A stretch of 64,000 nt of DNA from Linepithema humile (GCF_040581485.1 NC_090129.1:2156501-2220500); one strand, 5' to 3'. Positions 36,001 through 47,600 are shown, numbered from the stretch's first letter. Program-made: numbers and translations. The notes: generated by a model not told the origin, from the sequence alone.

Positions 36001-38515
36001 TCGCATGGTCTTGGACTCCGCGTAGGTTCTTTTATCACAGTAAGCCGGCTGATACCTAGACGATTCCGGCACGGAATAACCGCCGCCGTCGGATCTCTGA
36101 TCGTAGGCACCGGACGCCAGGGGGTGCAGAGCTCCGTTCGGCAGAGGTACCGGCATATTCATTTCCTGTCGCTTCTGCTGCTCACTCAGCGTACCCGCGG
36201 CCGACAATTTCGGCTTGATCGCCTGCTTGTCGGCGGCGCCCGGCACGTGCCAAGCCAATCTCGACTGCTTGCTGGGACTTGCGCTGTAGATCTGTTCCCC
36301 GGCTCTCTTCAGCGGCATTCGCTCGCGCTGAGAGAACTGCTGATCGTACTTGGCCCTGCTGTCCGTTAGATAATACTTGCTTGGATCAGGCGGATAGTCT
36401 TGCGCGGGCAGTGTAGATGGAACGAGCCGTTGCGACGGGTCCATCATCGGGGGATACTTGGAGAACCTCGGAGAATCGTTCGCCTGGACGTACGACGAGG
36501 ACGCGAGCGACGCGGACGACGACGAAGGCGGCGGCGGTATCGTCAGACCGTCGTACAGCGGCGATGTGGGCAGTGGGCGCTTCTTGAACGTGGACATGTG
36601 AGGCAGTGGGGCGGTATTGTTCGCGTGGTGAGTCGGAAGGGGCTGGCCAGGTGGAACGTACAGCTGCTGCGTGGTGCTCCTACGTAGGGGATTCTCGTGG
36701 TGCGACTGATGACGCAGCGGCGCCGAATTGAAATCCGGCAGAAAGTCGACTTTCGGCGCGCACACCGTCTGAGGCGTCGACGATCGAACGCAGGGCATGG
36801 AACTCCTCGAGCTGTTGCTCGAGGGCCTCGGATGATCGTACGACGGGTACGACGATTGGGCCGGCGTCGATTGATGCACGGGCGGAGGCGGCATCGGTCT
36901 GCTCCTCGAGCTGGCTAGATTCGAGCTGCTGACATGCTTATCGGCGCCGCTTATGGCCTCCAAGTCATCCTGCGCTGTAGAGTCAGCCGACGTCTTCACC
37001 GTCTTCACGGACAAATCCAACGGAGACTCCCTCTTGCGAACCGTACTGCTCGGCGACGGGGAGCTCGACATGGCCGAGCCTCCGATCGGAGCAGCTTGAG
37101 CACCGCCGGACGACGTTGAGTTCTGATATTGAGGATACTCCTTGTAGCCGTAAGTCTCGGCCGTCATTCGCGTCGACGGCTGGTGATGATGATAGGACGA
37201 CGATCCCGCCGATCGATCCGGCTCGTCGGAAGACTGATACGCGTGGATCGTCGGAACGGAAGACCTCGTGGCGCCAGCACTGCTGTGACCAATAGAAGTG
37301 ACCGTAGTGCTGCTGGTGGAATTGCCGTGATGACTGGGCGCCATGGTGGTGGCGTACGACGACGGGTAACCCTGCTGACTGTACCGGGAGCCGTACGTCA
37401 TGTTCGTCACGGTCGTCGTCCTGCCGTTCACCGGTATCGCGTGATTCATAGCCGAGACCGGAGTCATCGGATACTCGGCGAGCCTCTGCGGCGGCATCGT
37501 CATCGACGACGGCGTCGACGGCATCACGGCAGACGGGATTTTGCTGGCCGCGCTCGTCGAATGCAGCGTTCGTTGCCGCTGCATTGTCGATTGCGCCAAT
37601 TTTCCCAGAGACTCCCGCCTATTGGAATGGTAAGACGAAAGAGCGGCGATCGGTGGCAGATTGTGCGTGTTGCTGCTCCTTTGCGCAGCTGGCCGGTGCG
37701 TTCCGTAGGGCGTGGCAGCCGCGACGTCCATCGCGCTCCTCTTCGCCGTGTCCGCGCCGTTGTACGTCGCGTGTTTGCCGCTCTGCTGATAGCTGCTCAG
37801 ATTATTGCTGGCGGGAGTGCCGGAAAATACCGTCTGTGGCGGCACCAACATCTGCTGCATACCGTACGACTGATTGTGAGATCGGCCGGGCTGGGAGTAG
37901 TAACTGCTCGCCTGAGAACTCGGTTGCGGGCTCTTCTGGAAGGAATGGTACGAAGACTGGGACGGTGGTGGCGGCGGCGGCGCGTAAGGATTGCTCGCCG
38001 TCGCGTAAGCCGCCGCTGTCGTCTGATAATGCTGAGAAGTCGCCGGCGGCAGATTGTACGAGTGCGGAGTCGACCTCGACGGCGGCGGCGGCGGCGGCGG
38101 CGGATACGTCGGTGAGCGCGGCTGAAATCCGTTGTGCGGCGAGGGAGTGTGATGAGGCGACGGAGAAGCGTGCGGATTGTGCAGACCGGATTGCCGTTGC
38201 GGCGACGGCGTCGCGTGATGCGGCGACGGTGTCGCGTGATGCGGCGACGGGGTTGCGTGGCGCGGCGGCGGCGGTGCCTCGTGATGCGGCGACGGCGTAG
38301 TCGCGACGTGATAGCCGCTCGGAGGCGGTGGCATCTGCTGCTGCGAGTGATTTGTCACGATCGAGGATGACGACGGCGCGCCGTGCGGCGGCGGCAACAC
38401 ACGATTACCGTACGGAGAGCCGTGCGGCGTCGCGTTCATACGACTAGGATGAGATTGCTGATGCGGCTGCTGCTGATGCGGCTGCTGCTGATGCGGCTGC
38501 TGCTGCTGCTGATGC

Positions 38516-38556
<41 letters not shown>

Positions 38557-39942
38557 ATGCTGATGATGATGATGCACCGAGGAGACGACGGATGGCAGAT
38601 GCGACGAAGGAATGTGCCCCGGAAGATTCTGCGGCTGCGTCTGCGAAGGAATGTGACTGGAGGTGGAGCTACCCGCTGCGGACTGACGCGGGCTGACCGC
38701 CGGCGACGAGGAGGAGGAGGAGGGCGCGGTGGAAGAGTGCGGTCCGTCCGAATTATACGTTCTGTCGCCGACACCCGAGGCGGGAGCGACGGTCGGACGA
38801 TGAGTCGGCTGCTGATGCTGGCCCGCGGAGACCCGATAATTCTGCGACGGGCCCGATCCGTACATCGTGGATCCGCTGAGAGGACTTTGAGCGGGCGGCA
38901 CGTGGCCGCCGTAAGTACCGGGTACTCGTTGCTGCTCCGGCGCACAATGTCCTTGCGCGACGACAACGCTAGACGACGTCGCGTTGCTTTGCTCCACCGG
39001 CGTCGGTCTCGTGCTCGGCTGCTGAATCGTGCTGGATGGCTGAGCTACGCTGGCCGACTGATAAATGGAGCTCTGCGAGAACGGAGCCGGCGCACACTTG
39101 GTGATGTCCGGATGATGATAGCGCGGATAGTACTGTGTCCTCTGCGCGACGATCGGCTGCGACGGCCGTTCGTTGCTGTTGGCGTTCTGATAGGTCGCGT
39201 GCGACGAGGAGGAGGCGAGCATCTCAGCCGCGCTGAAGGACGTTCTGCTGACACTGTTGAGCTGCTGGTACACCGGACCGGGGGAATGTGGCGGCTGAGG
39301 CGGTTGCATCTGGTGCAAATGCGACGACGACGGATTCGACGTTTGCAACTGATGCTGATGATGGCTGTGATCGCTGGACGACGAGGTGGACGAAGTCGAT
39401 GACGACGCCGGCGGTCTCTGCGAAAAGCTTGACGACGATGCGACGACGGAGGAGGATTGATGATTAGAAGGTTGCATCTCGGTTAGAGTAACGGTACCCG
39501 AGGAAGAACTAGGCTCCATGGCGGCGCTTTCGTCCCCTGGCCTCGTGTCCGGAACTTCGACCCTGGTCGGCTGTGGCGGATAAGGTTCCACATGCGGACT
39601 CCAAAAGCTAGAAGCGGAAGTCGCAACACTGCTCTCCACCGACGATGACGGTCTGATGTCGGCGGAATACCGACTCGACTCCTGGATGCTATTGTTGCTA
39701 TTGTTACCGCTGCTGGCGGAAGTCGAGATCGACTGCGTTGATTGAGTCGGCTGCGACGAAGCGCCATCTTGCGCCGTTGTCGACGTAGATGAAGCGGAAT
39801 TTGTAGAGGATGTCGCGTGGAGATTGTGATCCACCGACGTGGCCGCACCACCTGTACTCGGTACGGGCAGTCCCTGGAAGTACTGGCGAGCCCCCTCTAA
39901 CACGTTCGTGAAGCTCACATCCATGTCACGCCGACTGCTAAT
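29617..39942 (-). CDS. BCOR: BCOR/BCORL1-type Polycomb corepressor, nine coding exons
   Basis: Insect homologue of the BCL6-corepressor family. In animals these proteins use a C-terminal PUFD domain to bind a PCGF RING protein in a variant PRC1 (H2A ubiquitylation) complex and repress transcription in the nucleus. Exons in order: 39924-35695 (with 18 bases of leader to 39942), 35128-34823, 34751-34691, 34509-34106, 32873-30981, 30871-30746, 30669-30503, 30376-30162 and 30038-29617. All join in frame to about 2607 residues. Ankyrin repeats (LHRAARLGY, DNAGYTPLHEACAKGHLEIAKLLLAYGA, LHEAAENGATELVRLLLSYGADPLLATYSG) match vertebrate BCOR closely, and the last exon matches PUFD. The start of exon 2 is uncertain. 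An acceptor at 39943-39944 implies an upstream non-coding exon. Confidence 0.9.
30162..30376 (-). CDS. BCOR: BCOR-like exon 8: last ankyrin repeat and linker
   Basis: Acceptor ctcctttgtcag, donor TTTG|GTACGC. It reads PLHEAAENGATELVRLLLSYGADPLLATYSGQTPL in two parts and then LDDVQGR, a near match to the vertebrate BCOR linker that caps the repeats. Leaves in phase 1. Confidence 0.95.
30503..30669 (-). CDS. BCOR: BCOR-like exon 7: ankyrin repeats
   Basis: Acceptor atttcaccgcag, donor ATCAG|GTAATG. It encodes DVTAYCLEKLNNAP and DNAGYTPLHEACAKGHLEIA, then KLLLAYGANVSESANGGIR: a complete ankyrin repeat with the TPLHEA hallmark and the ALHEACARGW-like sequence of vertebrate BCOR. Leaves in phase 2. 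Confidence 0.95.
30746..30871 (-). CDS. BCOR: BCOR-like exon 6: lead-in and first ankyrin repeat
   Basis: Acceptor attattttacag, donor TACACG|GTAAGA, 42 codons in phase 0. It ends IKKGVGETILHRAARLGYT, the start of the BCOR ankyrin array. Confidence 0.93.
30981..32873 (-). CDS. BCOR: BCOR-like exon 5: charged nuclear region (631 codons)
   Basis: Acceptor gtttatttgcag, donor AAGAGA|GTACGT, both phase 0. Highly charged: an AT-hook-like basic run KKRGRRKK near the start, acidic/serine clusters (SSGSESSSEESDAS), and strong Lys/Arg clusters near the end (KLKLRPGRRKFR, RKKKKPLKRD), apt for nuclear localisation. The stretch ESVLLGYFRKETVNNFRDAF resembles a conserved ordered motif. The rest is probably disordered. 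Confidence 0.92.
32874..34105 (-). other. BCOR-like intron 4
   Basis: 1232-base AT-rich intron holding the 43-bp copy and no convincing extra exon. From the copied acceptor the in-phase frame closes after about 14 codons. Confidence 0.7.
33143..33185 (-). repeat. Intronic copy of the exon-2 acceptor region (43 bp)
   Basis: Matches 35118-35160 at 42 of 43 positions, same orientation. It includes the ttctcgcag acceptor and the first 23-24 bases after it. The copy sits between two related direct repeats (agagacataagcagtgtgtt at about 33125 and agagacataaacatgtgttc at about 33190). Confidence 0.95.
34106..34509 (-). CDS. BCOR: BCOR-like exon 4 (404 bases)
   Basis: Acceptor atcatacacag, donor TTGAAG|GTAAAA. 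Entered in phase 1 it encodes a Ser/Pro-rich part, then LTREKVVCLPPRRRLFSRT and an acidic segment ESDSESEMPVLERQTLEEMR followed by VCIASATDLVKIELK. It exits in phase 0. The denser, less repetitive sequence suggests a conserved peptide motif region; no named domain is claimed. Confidence 0.88.
34691..34751 (-). CDS. BCOR: BCOR-like exon 3 (61 bases)
   Basis: Acceptor tttttttctgcag, donor AAAG|GTAATT. It reads VGIGQFTTKAPPQDTSSTPK and leaves in phase 1. No domain. Confidence 0.8.
34823..35141 (-). CDS. BCOR: BCOR-like exon 2 (102 codons), acceptor uncertain
   Basis: The frame reads SSLKQISAGNNLSPFTAASL, then ITQEAPRSMYASRV and AAILAAKIRTKAELKQ, with donor CAA|GTGAGT. The best-looking acceptor (ttctcgcag, exon from 35141) is out of phase with exon 1. 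A second AG 13 bases later (cgccag, exon from 35128) restores phase 0. Either the second AG is used or a small exon was missed. The acceptor and first bases are duplicated at 33143-33185. Confidence 0.75.
35118..35160 (-). repeat. Source copy of the 43-bp block at exon 2
   Basis: Spans the exon-2 splice acceptor of the BCOR-like gene; partner of 33143-33185. Confidence 0.95.
35142..35694 (-). other. BCOR-like intron 1 (coding numbering)
   Basis: Strongly AT-rich. It contains two related blocks around 35260-35340 and 35480-35555 (atgtatataaaatat, agagaatcacta, attcatc, attcaattta). Confidence 0.7.
35695..39942 (-). CDS. BCOR: BCOR-like exon 1: giant low-complexity N-terminal exon (1410 codons)
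   Basis: It begins at ATG 39924 (MDVSFTNVLEGARQYFQG), 18 bases after an acceptor (cgttacag), so it is the first coding but not the first exon. The protein is Ser/Pro/Gln/His/Tyr-rich and probably disordered. It has a pure Q13 tract (residues 457-469), PHQQQ repeats, ATPSPHH repeats (about 550-575), proline runs and, at residues 968-972, PLDLS, a CtBP-recruiting motif type also used by BCORL1. The donor is AATAAG|GTACAC, phase 0. Long open frames on the opposite strand here are mirror artefacts of the repetitive codons. Confidence 0.92.
38203..38265 (-). repeat. Coding 21-bp tandem repeat (ATPSPHH units)
   Basis: About three near-identical 21-base units encode seven-residue ATPSPHH repeats, with degenerate relatives on either side (38150-38295). 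The nucleotide-level identity suggests recent unit expansion. Confidence 0.85.
38518..38556 (-). repeat. Pure (CAG)13 coding polyglutamine repeat
   Basis: Thirteen uninterrupted CAG codons (CTG on the plus strand), flanked by His codons upstream and by PHQQQ units downstream to 38461. Likely length-variable. Confidence 0.97.
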
Positions 39943-40209
39943 CTGTAACGATACGACAATAACGAATTGAAGGTTACGTTCTGATGAGATTATAATTTGT
40001 TATTCAGAATTTTTTAATTTACATTTCTCTTTACTGCGATACTTTTGTAAGAATCTTTAGAATTTATAGGGCGCCGCGACGCTGCTCTGTTTAGAAATAG
40101 TTCGGAAATCAGAGTTGTAAGAGCTGTGAAGCTGTCGTTGCAGAAACCTTAGTGCTAGTGCGTGGAACGAAGAATATCCCGAACTTAAAGCGGAGTCCGC
40201 AACGCTACG

Positions 40210-40693
40210 TTTGGTCCAACGTTTTGCGTCTGCACAGGCCAAACTGCGCAGGCAAGATGGACTGGGCAGGTAAAACGTAGGTAAAACGGCAATCCAGGGG
40301 TGTCTTTGCAGTACAACTTTTTCCACTTGGTTGCGCGGAATCATGAAGGAAGTGCAACTTTTGCAATTGTTTTGCCAAAAGAAGGCAAATTAAACACCTT
40401 TAAAAAAATTTATCAAGTCAAAGCAATTGATCAAGAAAAAAAAAAAAATAAAATTTTTGAACTCCGCGATATGCAAGACGCACAGACATGCTTGCAGGTA
40501 AAACAGTATACGGAGACGAAAAACGAAACTTGGTCCACGTTCTGCCTACGCAGTCAAGACGTAGACAAGACGTGACATGTGGACAGAAAGACTGCAGTGT
40601 GAACTGTGCGGAGACGGTACATGGAAACGACAAAATATGCCTCGAAGTATTTACGTTTTGTCTGCGCAGTTGACCTGTGCAGACAAAACGTAA
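40210..40693. repeat. Cluster of related direct and inverted repeats
   Basis: A module containing acgttttg and tctgcgcag occurs at about 40211-40254, 40530-40580 and 40651-40693. The last is a near-perfect hairpin: 40651-40669 pairs with 40675-40693 with one mismatch in 19. Open frames here are built from the repeats. Possibly a decayed non-autonomous DNA element or minisatellite. Confidence 0.75.
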
Positions 40694-42118
40694 CGTGTGG
40701 ACGTTTAAAACCCGGTCGGCTCCGTAATTCTTTTCCCGTCCCTTGCAGATTGTTTCCTGATTAATTTTTCGAGCGGCTTGCACGTTTATAAAATTTTATA
40801 TTTTAAACAAAAAAGTAGAACGTTAAAATGTTTTATTCATTTTCAAGCTTTCGAATTTTATATATCGATATAATAAACAATTCATAACAATGATTGAAAT
40901 GTATTAAAATTAAATTGATATAATAAAAACGAAAGCATAAAAAATAATTAAAATGTATATTTTAACATTCTAGGCCTAACAAAATATTATGATATAAGAT
41001 TTTAAGATTAAATGTTAAAATGTACATTTTATTCATTTTTAGGCCTTAGAATTTTATATTATATCATTTAGTAAGCCTAGAACTTCATTGCGATGCATTA
41101 AAATCTTATATTTTAGAATTCTAGACCATTTGTTTGTTTAAAATATAAGATTTCAATACATCGTAGTAAAGTTCTATACTTGTCAAATAATACGATGCAA
41201 AATTCTAAGACATGAAACTCAATTAAATGTACATTAATGTTAAAATGTTAATTTTATTCATTTTTGTGCCGTATAATGTTACATCTAACATTAAAAGCTG
41301 CAGCGCGCGCACTGTTATGCTTTAATATATTAAATTATATATAATATTTCGCGATGGAAATTCATTTAATATCTTGACGCAACAGAAAATATTTAAACTA
41401 TCGGAACACAAAAACACATAACTGATTTATATTTTGCACCTGTATTCTAATTTTAGATAACTCTTGTTAAAAAACACGAAAAATTATAAACAGAATTCTC
41501 CTTCGAATTCTGTTGCGAATTATAGATCGTCTACGGTGGACTTTTATACAATTACGATTATCCGTGAAGATCATTCACAATGAGTCACTTTAAATAGACT
41601 TTGCAGGCTTATAAAATGAAGTCAACAATATCGTTCATTTTTCTAATTGCAAATTATGCCAGAATTGCCGATCAGAAACAAAGCCATCGTTCACGTTGAA
41701 TTATTGAAAAGATCGTCCGCCCACGGTAGATTTAAGGTCAGAGATATAAGAACGTAAAAGTTCCAAAGTCGAGTTCGAAGAGGCACCTCTCCCCGGGGAT
41801 TATCGAAACGTTCGCACGATGCCGTCGACCCGTGGAACGGTCAGCAGGGGAAGCGAACGAGGCCGGAGCATTAATCTTCATTGTCTTGTATTTGTCTGTT
41901 ACGAGAGGTGGACGTATTCTCCCCTCCTGCCGCCGTCTCCTTCGTCCTCGATCTCGATCCGGCAAGTCCGATCCTGCATTATTAATCTCTCAGTATCGTG
42001 AAAGATAAGATAAGATCATTTCACCGCGACCCGCCGAAGGGGAACAGTGGATAAAAAAAGATCGGACGACAACCGCGAACAACACCTCACCCCTACATCT
42101 CGTCCCCGAATCGACAGC

Positions 42119-42135
42119 GGGGGGGGGGGGGGGGG
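42119..42135. repeat. G17 homopolymer
   Basis: Seventeen consecutive G in a GC-rich block. Confidence 0.95.
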
Positions 42136-42590
42136 ACAGCCGCGCGATCGAATCGCCGATGAGCCCCATCCATTTTCCCTCCTCAAAAATTTATAAACTT
42201 CATAAATTCGAAATTCTTTCAAGCAAACTCGGCGACGGACGCGTGAGGGATGCCCGCTCGGCGGAGAAATGCGCCGCGAGAGATCTCTCGCATTATCACG
42301 CGCGTACGTCTCGGCGCTTAACGCGGTCACCGCTTTTATCGTAACCGATAACCGCTATCTTTTTGTTTGAGGGGGCGACTTTCGAGGCGTGGTATATATC
42401 GCGTTTAGTAGTTTCGACGAGGGAGTTTCGGTTATCATAATAGAGCCGCGGAACTGCGCGCCGTTATTACCCACCGCCATCACCGCGAGGCAAATAGCCT
42501 CTTCAGCGATCGGCGAGGCGTCGAAGGCCCCGTCATCCTCCACTCGAAGCAGCCGTCTGCAATATGGATCGTTATCGATCCGGGCTGGCC

Positions 42591-42619
<29 letters not shown>
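42591..42619. repeat. (GA)n microsatellite
   Basis: Uninterrupted GA repeat. Confidence 0.95.
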
Positions 42620-42621
<2 letters not shown>

Positions 42622-44280
42622 AGGGGCGTGGGGGGTTGGTCGGGTGACGGTATATGCGAGGGATCTCGCGTCGTGGCTCATTGAGACGTGGAAAAAGGGG
42701 CGCAGAAGTTAGATATCGGAAAGCTGTAAACGTATATAACACGGGAAGCCGTACCGGCGGCGTGCTCGGGGATACGCACCAACACCATCACCGCGGAAAG
42801 TTCGCGCACCTCCACCACGCCCGGGAATAACCGCCGAGCGAGACAGCGTAGCACGAATAATCGCGAATATCGACATCGAGCCTCCCCCGTGCGCTCGGGC
42901 TCGTCGCTTAACCGCGCCACTCGAAGCGACGCATAATCGCTAATCTTGCACGATTTTTGCATTCATACGCGAGATTAATGGTCGTTGCCGATAAGTGACC
43001 GATAAGAATTGAAAGGTTGCGCAAAAAAGCCCGAAGTGGGAAGCGGGAAAGCGGAGAGTGAAGAGAATCGGATGTTTTATATGTAGAAAAACGATATGTA
43101 TAAGAAAAAAGTTATAAAGATGTTGGCGAAGCAGAGAGAGACAACACGCCGATCGCCCGCAACGGACACGCGCTTCGCAATTCTCATCTCCTCACCGCGT
43201 ATCGAAAACAAGTTGAATTAATTATCGTTGCGGCATCGCAAGGTGGAAAGCAAGCGGGACTTCCTCGGAGCGCGCCGGAATCATGCCCATTGACCAGAGA
43301 GTCGCAAGCTTCCACACTCAGTGGAAATGGTAGGTGGGAATCAATATCGCGCACCCTTGCCGAGCAACCTGAGGGGCTGTTAGTTTGGTCCCCTTCGTGC
43401 GCCAGTCAAAGGCCCCCCTTGCCCGCCCCCTGTCCCGTCCCGTCGCTTCCATCCCGTTCCATTCCGTCCTGTTCTCCATTACATTCTGTCCCGTTACCGG
43501 GCACACGCTCCTATACGTTCCCACTAGTGTTATACGTGTGAGGGGAGGAGAAAGACCCCGGGTGTGTGTGTGCGTGCGTGTGTGTGTGTATACATATACT
43601 ATATGTGCGCACGTGCCTGTGTGTAAGCGTGGAGAGAGGCGGCAGAGGTTTAGCTGGAATTCTCACGATTTCAAGCATGGCGGGCCACTCGATAAGGCTA
43701 CACCGTGGGGTAATAAATATCCGGGCTAAAGCAGTGGCCCCGACGCGCGTTTCGGAGGGGGGTTTGGTCGGGGTTCCGAGGGCATTTACGCTCGAGTCGC
43801 TTTAAAACGAAGAGGCCCGCCCGCCGCCCCCCGATAAGATCCGCGACAAATGGCTCTCACTCTCTCTCTCTCTCTTACTCTCTCACTCTATCTATAGCAA
43901 GAGCGGCGAAATTATGTGGCGCACGCGGTAAGCAAGGCTCCGTAAATACCGTGGCTGCTGCGGGAAGTGATCGATCATCGACGATATCCGCGATCGCGCG
44001 CTTGAAACGTTCCTACAAGAATATCATTCATGGCTGACCTACTTCACGATGATAAGCATGTATTCCCCGTCCGTGAGTACATGTTAAATGCACGATATTA
44101 ATTAAATCAAATGATATTACACCCGATATGTTATAATACAGAGTAATTACAATACCTATAATTAATGTTGTCGTCTCAAATAAATGATCTACCCATCGAG
44201 ACGTCGCGAAATCAAACGAGAATAGTTACAGGAGAACGGAATAAATTATCGCGCGACGATGACACACCGCGCGTTCTCTT

Positions 44281-44318
44281 TCTTTCTCTCTCTCTCTCTC
44301 TCTCTCTCTCCCTCTCTC
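44281..44318. repeat. (CT)n microsatellite
   Basis: CT repeat just upstream of the first copy of the 110-bp duplication. Confidence 0.95.
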
Positions 44319-44340
44319 GGTCTTTGACGATCCCGTAATG

Positions 44341-44660
44341 ATCGTCAATTTTTATCGGCATAAAATAACAAACATTCTCGAGTTTATCCATCATTACGCC
44401 GACTGGCTTTGCGTCAAAGAGAGAAAGCGGACACGCTCGCTCAGATTGCGAGCCAGCGAAACAAGAGAGCAAGGATGAATTGCCGCGACAATGACAACCT
44501 GAGTCGGTCCGACTTGTCAGTCACAGCCTCTGAAATATTCTACGGTAATCGGCAATTTTTGTCGGCTTAAAATATCAAACATTGTCAGATTTATCTATCA
44601 TTACGTCGACTGGCTTTGGCGTCAAAGGGAGGAAGCGGACACGCTCGCTCAGATTGCGAG
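44341..44660. repeat. Direct duplication, about 112-bp copies 208 bp apart
   Basis: 44341-44452 and 44548-44660 share atcg(t/g)caattttt and tatc(c/t)atcattacg, and a long run across gtcgactggctttg..gtcaaag and the identical gcggacacgctcgctcagattgcgag. Identity is highest at the right end. Confidence 0.9.
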
Positions 44661-47600
44661 TTCGTGAAACGGAGCACCTGAGTCGCGCGGATAGAATGGC
44701 GCACAAAGGTCCAGAGTTTGCCTGTGGTTTGCAGGCTGACCCTAGATTCGACGTCGAGATAATCCACTGGCGCTCGATTAAAAGCCGCGCGGCCAGGCAA
44801 CGGAACGGCGCGGAAGTACAGAGAGAAGAGAGCCCGAAGCCCGAGCGAAGCGGAGAAGAGAGACGGAGAGCAATGCCTTAAGCCAAGTTAAGCCGCGGCT
44901 TAAACGGCGGCCACGATGCCGCAAACGCGTTCCCCTGCCGCGCTTAGCCTCTGGTAAGACTAACGAAATCGTTCACGACGTCGCAAACTTGTCTCAATCG
45001 GCACGATTAACTCGAAACCTGATCTAAACTGCCTCGCTCATTTCGACGGAGCTGCAGATTTTAATTTAGCCATCGCCGATTGTGACAGCAGAGGCAAAAT
45101 AATTATTTCTTTTCGCGCGAATTCAATTAAATTCATAATTTAATTGATAACGTATTGTGCAATGACAAGGAAGAGGATATAATATGCAACGAAAGCCATC
45201 GTAAAAAAAGAAATAAAATAAAAGATAAACGCTCACGTGATAATTGCTGAATTACACGTATAATCGATAAGAATTTTATAGCCGTGACCCAACCTACTTG
45301 ACGTTTACGATTCTAACACAACGTATGCGCTTTATCGCGATAACCTCCGATGCCGTTTACGAGAAACGGTCAGCGAAATTCCTGGATACGCCAACTTTCG
45401 CCATCTCGGACGGAATTATGGCATCCGACGCTAGTTAGTCATTACTTCCCGGATACCGGCGCGCTCTTTTTCCCCCGAAGAAGAAAAAGCGAGTGCGCAC
45501 AAGGAGATTTATTTCAGAATTAAATACCTCGAACAAATACGCCCTCGACTCGCCGGCGAGCCCTCTTCCCCTCTCGATTCATCCCTTGACCTCGTTTCTC
45601 TGGCTCGTGCTTCTCGACTTCATTGACCCGTTAAGCCGATTTAAAACGTTCCGCCTTTAAGCCCTCGTTGAGATGCCTCGTGTTTTACGCCTCACTCTCG
45701 TCTCGCTAACACGCCGTCGGGAGCTTGATCTCCTTATTTCCGGGTTTCGATGTTAATAAGATAACGAAATGGTTTTATGTCAAACAGATTGAAGTTCTCC
45801 GTTAGATAAATCGCAACGCTTTTCCATGGCAAATGCGTCCAGTAGATTTTTAACAATTAACATCTCGTTCGAGTTTTAACCTCGTTGAATTATTAAATAC
45901 GATGCATAATCACTTTTCTCTACTACGGTCTTATTTTTTTTATTACTTTAATTCTCACTCTAATCCCAAGAATAAAATTCATAGCTCGACGCTTTAGTTT
46001 CGCAATTCGGTGATTTTCACGTCCCGCAAATCTGTTGACGCCTCGTAACATTTCGCGATCGCATCGCTCGTGTAACAAGACGAATAACGTAACATCACCG
46101 GCGAACAATTATGTTCCGAGACACAGACGCGGCGTCTCAGCCGAGTCTTCGAGCGAGCAGGACGTAATGAGGTCAGGGAAGCCAAAGGGGAGCTGCAAGA
46201 CGTAACCCGCGTAATTCACGGCGGAGGCGGCCGCAGGCGTCACGAGGAAGACCGGGAGGCGGAAGCATTATTCCCCGTCCCTGTGGAATCTCGCGGCGGC
46301 GATAAAGAGAGGAAGGAAAAAGAACAGAAGCCGGTCCGTCCCGGCTTCAGGAAATTATCGCTAAACGAATCTGCTCCGTCTCTTCCTCCACTGCTACCGT
46401 CTGACCTTATCTCGATACGCCGTATCGAATACTCGACTCGCCGCCGCACTGCTTGGGAGAAATCACGCGGATATGATTGACAAGAGAGAAACGCAATATC
46501 CGAGATACAGCACTCGAAGAATGTAACTCTCGACGCACAAAACAGTTCCATTCCGATTGTGTCTTTATACATTATTGTCGTGGTAGGATTGCCTCGTGAA
46601 ATGGGATTTTCCAGAGATTTGCAGTGGAACTTTGAAAATCGATAGGAAAAAGATTAAGGAATCGCGTCTTGCTTAGTGATTACTTCAAAAAGAAATCTTG
46701 TTTAATGCATTCTTATCTCGACAAAATTGAATAAATTTTTTCGAGTCTCGAAACGTCAATTTCGATAATTAAAAATTTTTCAATTTCTTATTCGGTATTT
46801 TGAGCGTGCAAATATACATAATGCATACGTTTTTTTCCGAAGGGCTTAGTAATGTCTAATGAGATTTAGACCCCTACCAACGGCGCGAAAGTGTCTACAA
46901 ATTTGACGAAGTTGCATCCCAAGAAAGGCTGTGCCCAAAATGTGAGAGCTTCACGCTTAAAGTTACATGCGGTTGAAAAATAGTTTTCAATCTAAACTAT
47001 AAAATTGTTTCCCAGCTTGTTCGTTGTCGTTCAACAGAGTTAAAGATTAATAATCACATTAAATAATTATACAATGCGAATTATATAAATAATTGAAAGA
47101 GATTTTCAATTCATCGCTTTTGTAGATCCTACAAATCGTAAAAAAGTAAGATACGAATTTAGGATTATTAATTTAGAGCGATAAACGTATGCGATCTATA
47201 AATAATTTTCAAAGCAGCATTATGTACAATTTCAGAAATCACTTCGGCTTAAATAAACAAGGTGTAAAAAATAATAGCTCACTTCCTCATAAATTTCCAC
47301 AGTTAACAACTCGTTATATCCGCATGTTAACACTTCTCGCGGTCGGAAGCTTGGCTTTGGTGCAGTTTGTTTAACGAGCTTCTCGTTCTTTGCCAATCGT
47401 GTGAACGTGACCACGCATTCATTCGAACGAGGGGAAAACGGCGTCCTCCAGAAGCCTACGAGGAAATAATTGTATCCACGGTCCTTGAAAGGATTCATCG
47501 AGGTGTAAACTCGCGGCGGACATGTGTAACTCGAGTAACGAAGGGTCAGCTTTCGTGTAGTACAAATTTACCAAGCGTATTTTTTTTTTTTTTTTTTTGG

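Noticed and set aside
37129..38115. 328-codon plus-strand open frame opposite BCOR-like exon 1
   Set aside because: Same shadow effect; almost entirely Arg runs.
38383..39402. 339-codon plus-strand open frame opposite BCOR-like exon 1
   Set aside because: Arg/Leu-rich mirror of repetitive Ser/Pro/Gln/His codons of the real exon; no start context, splice logic or domain.
40418..40783. 121-codon minus-strand frame
   Set aside because: Built largely from the hairpin repeat modules and an A-rich tract; not a gene.
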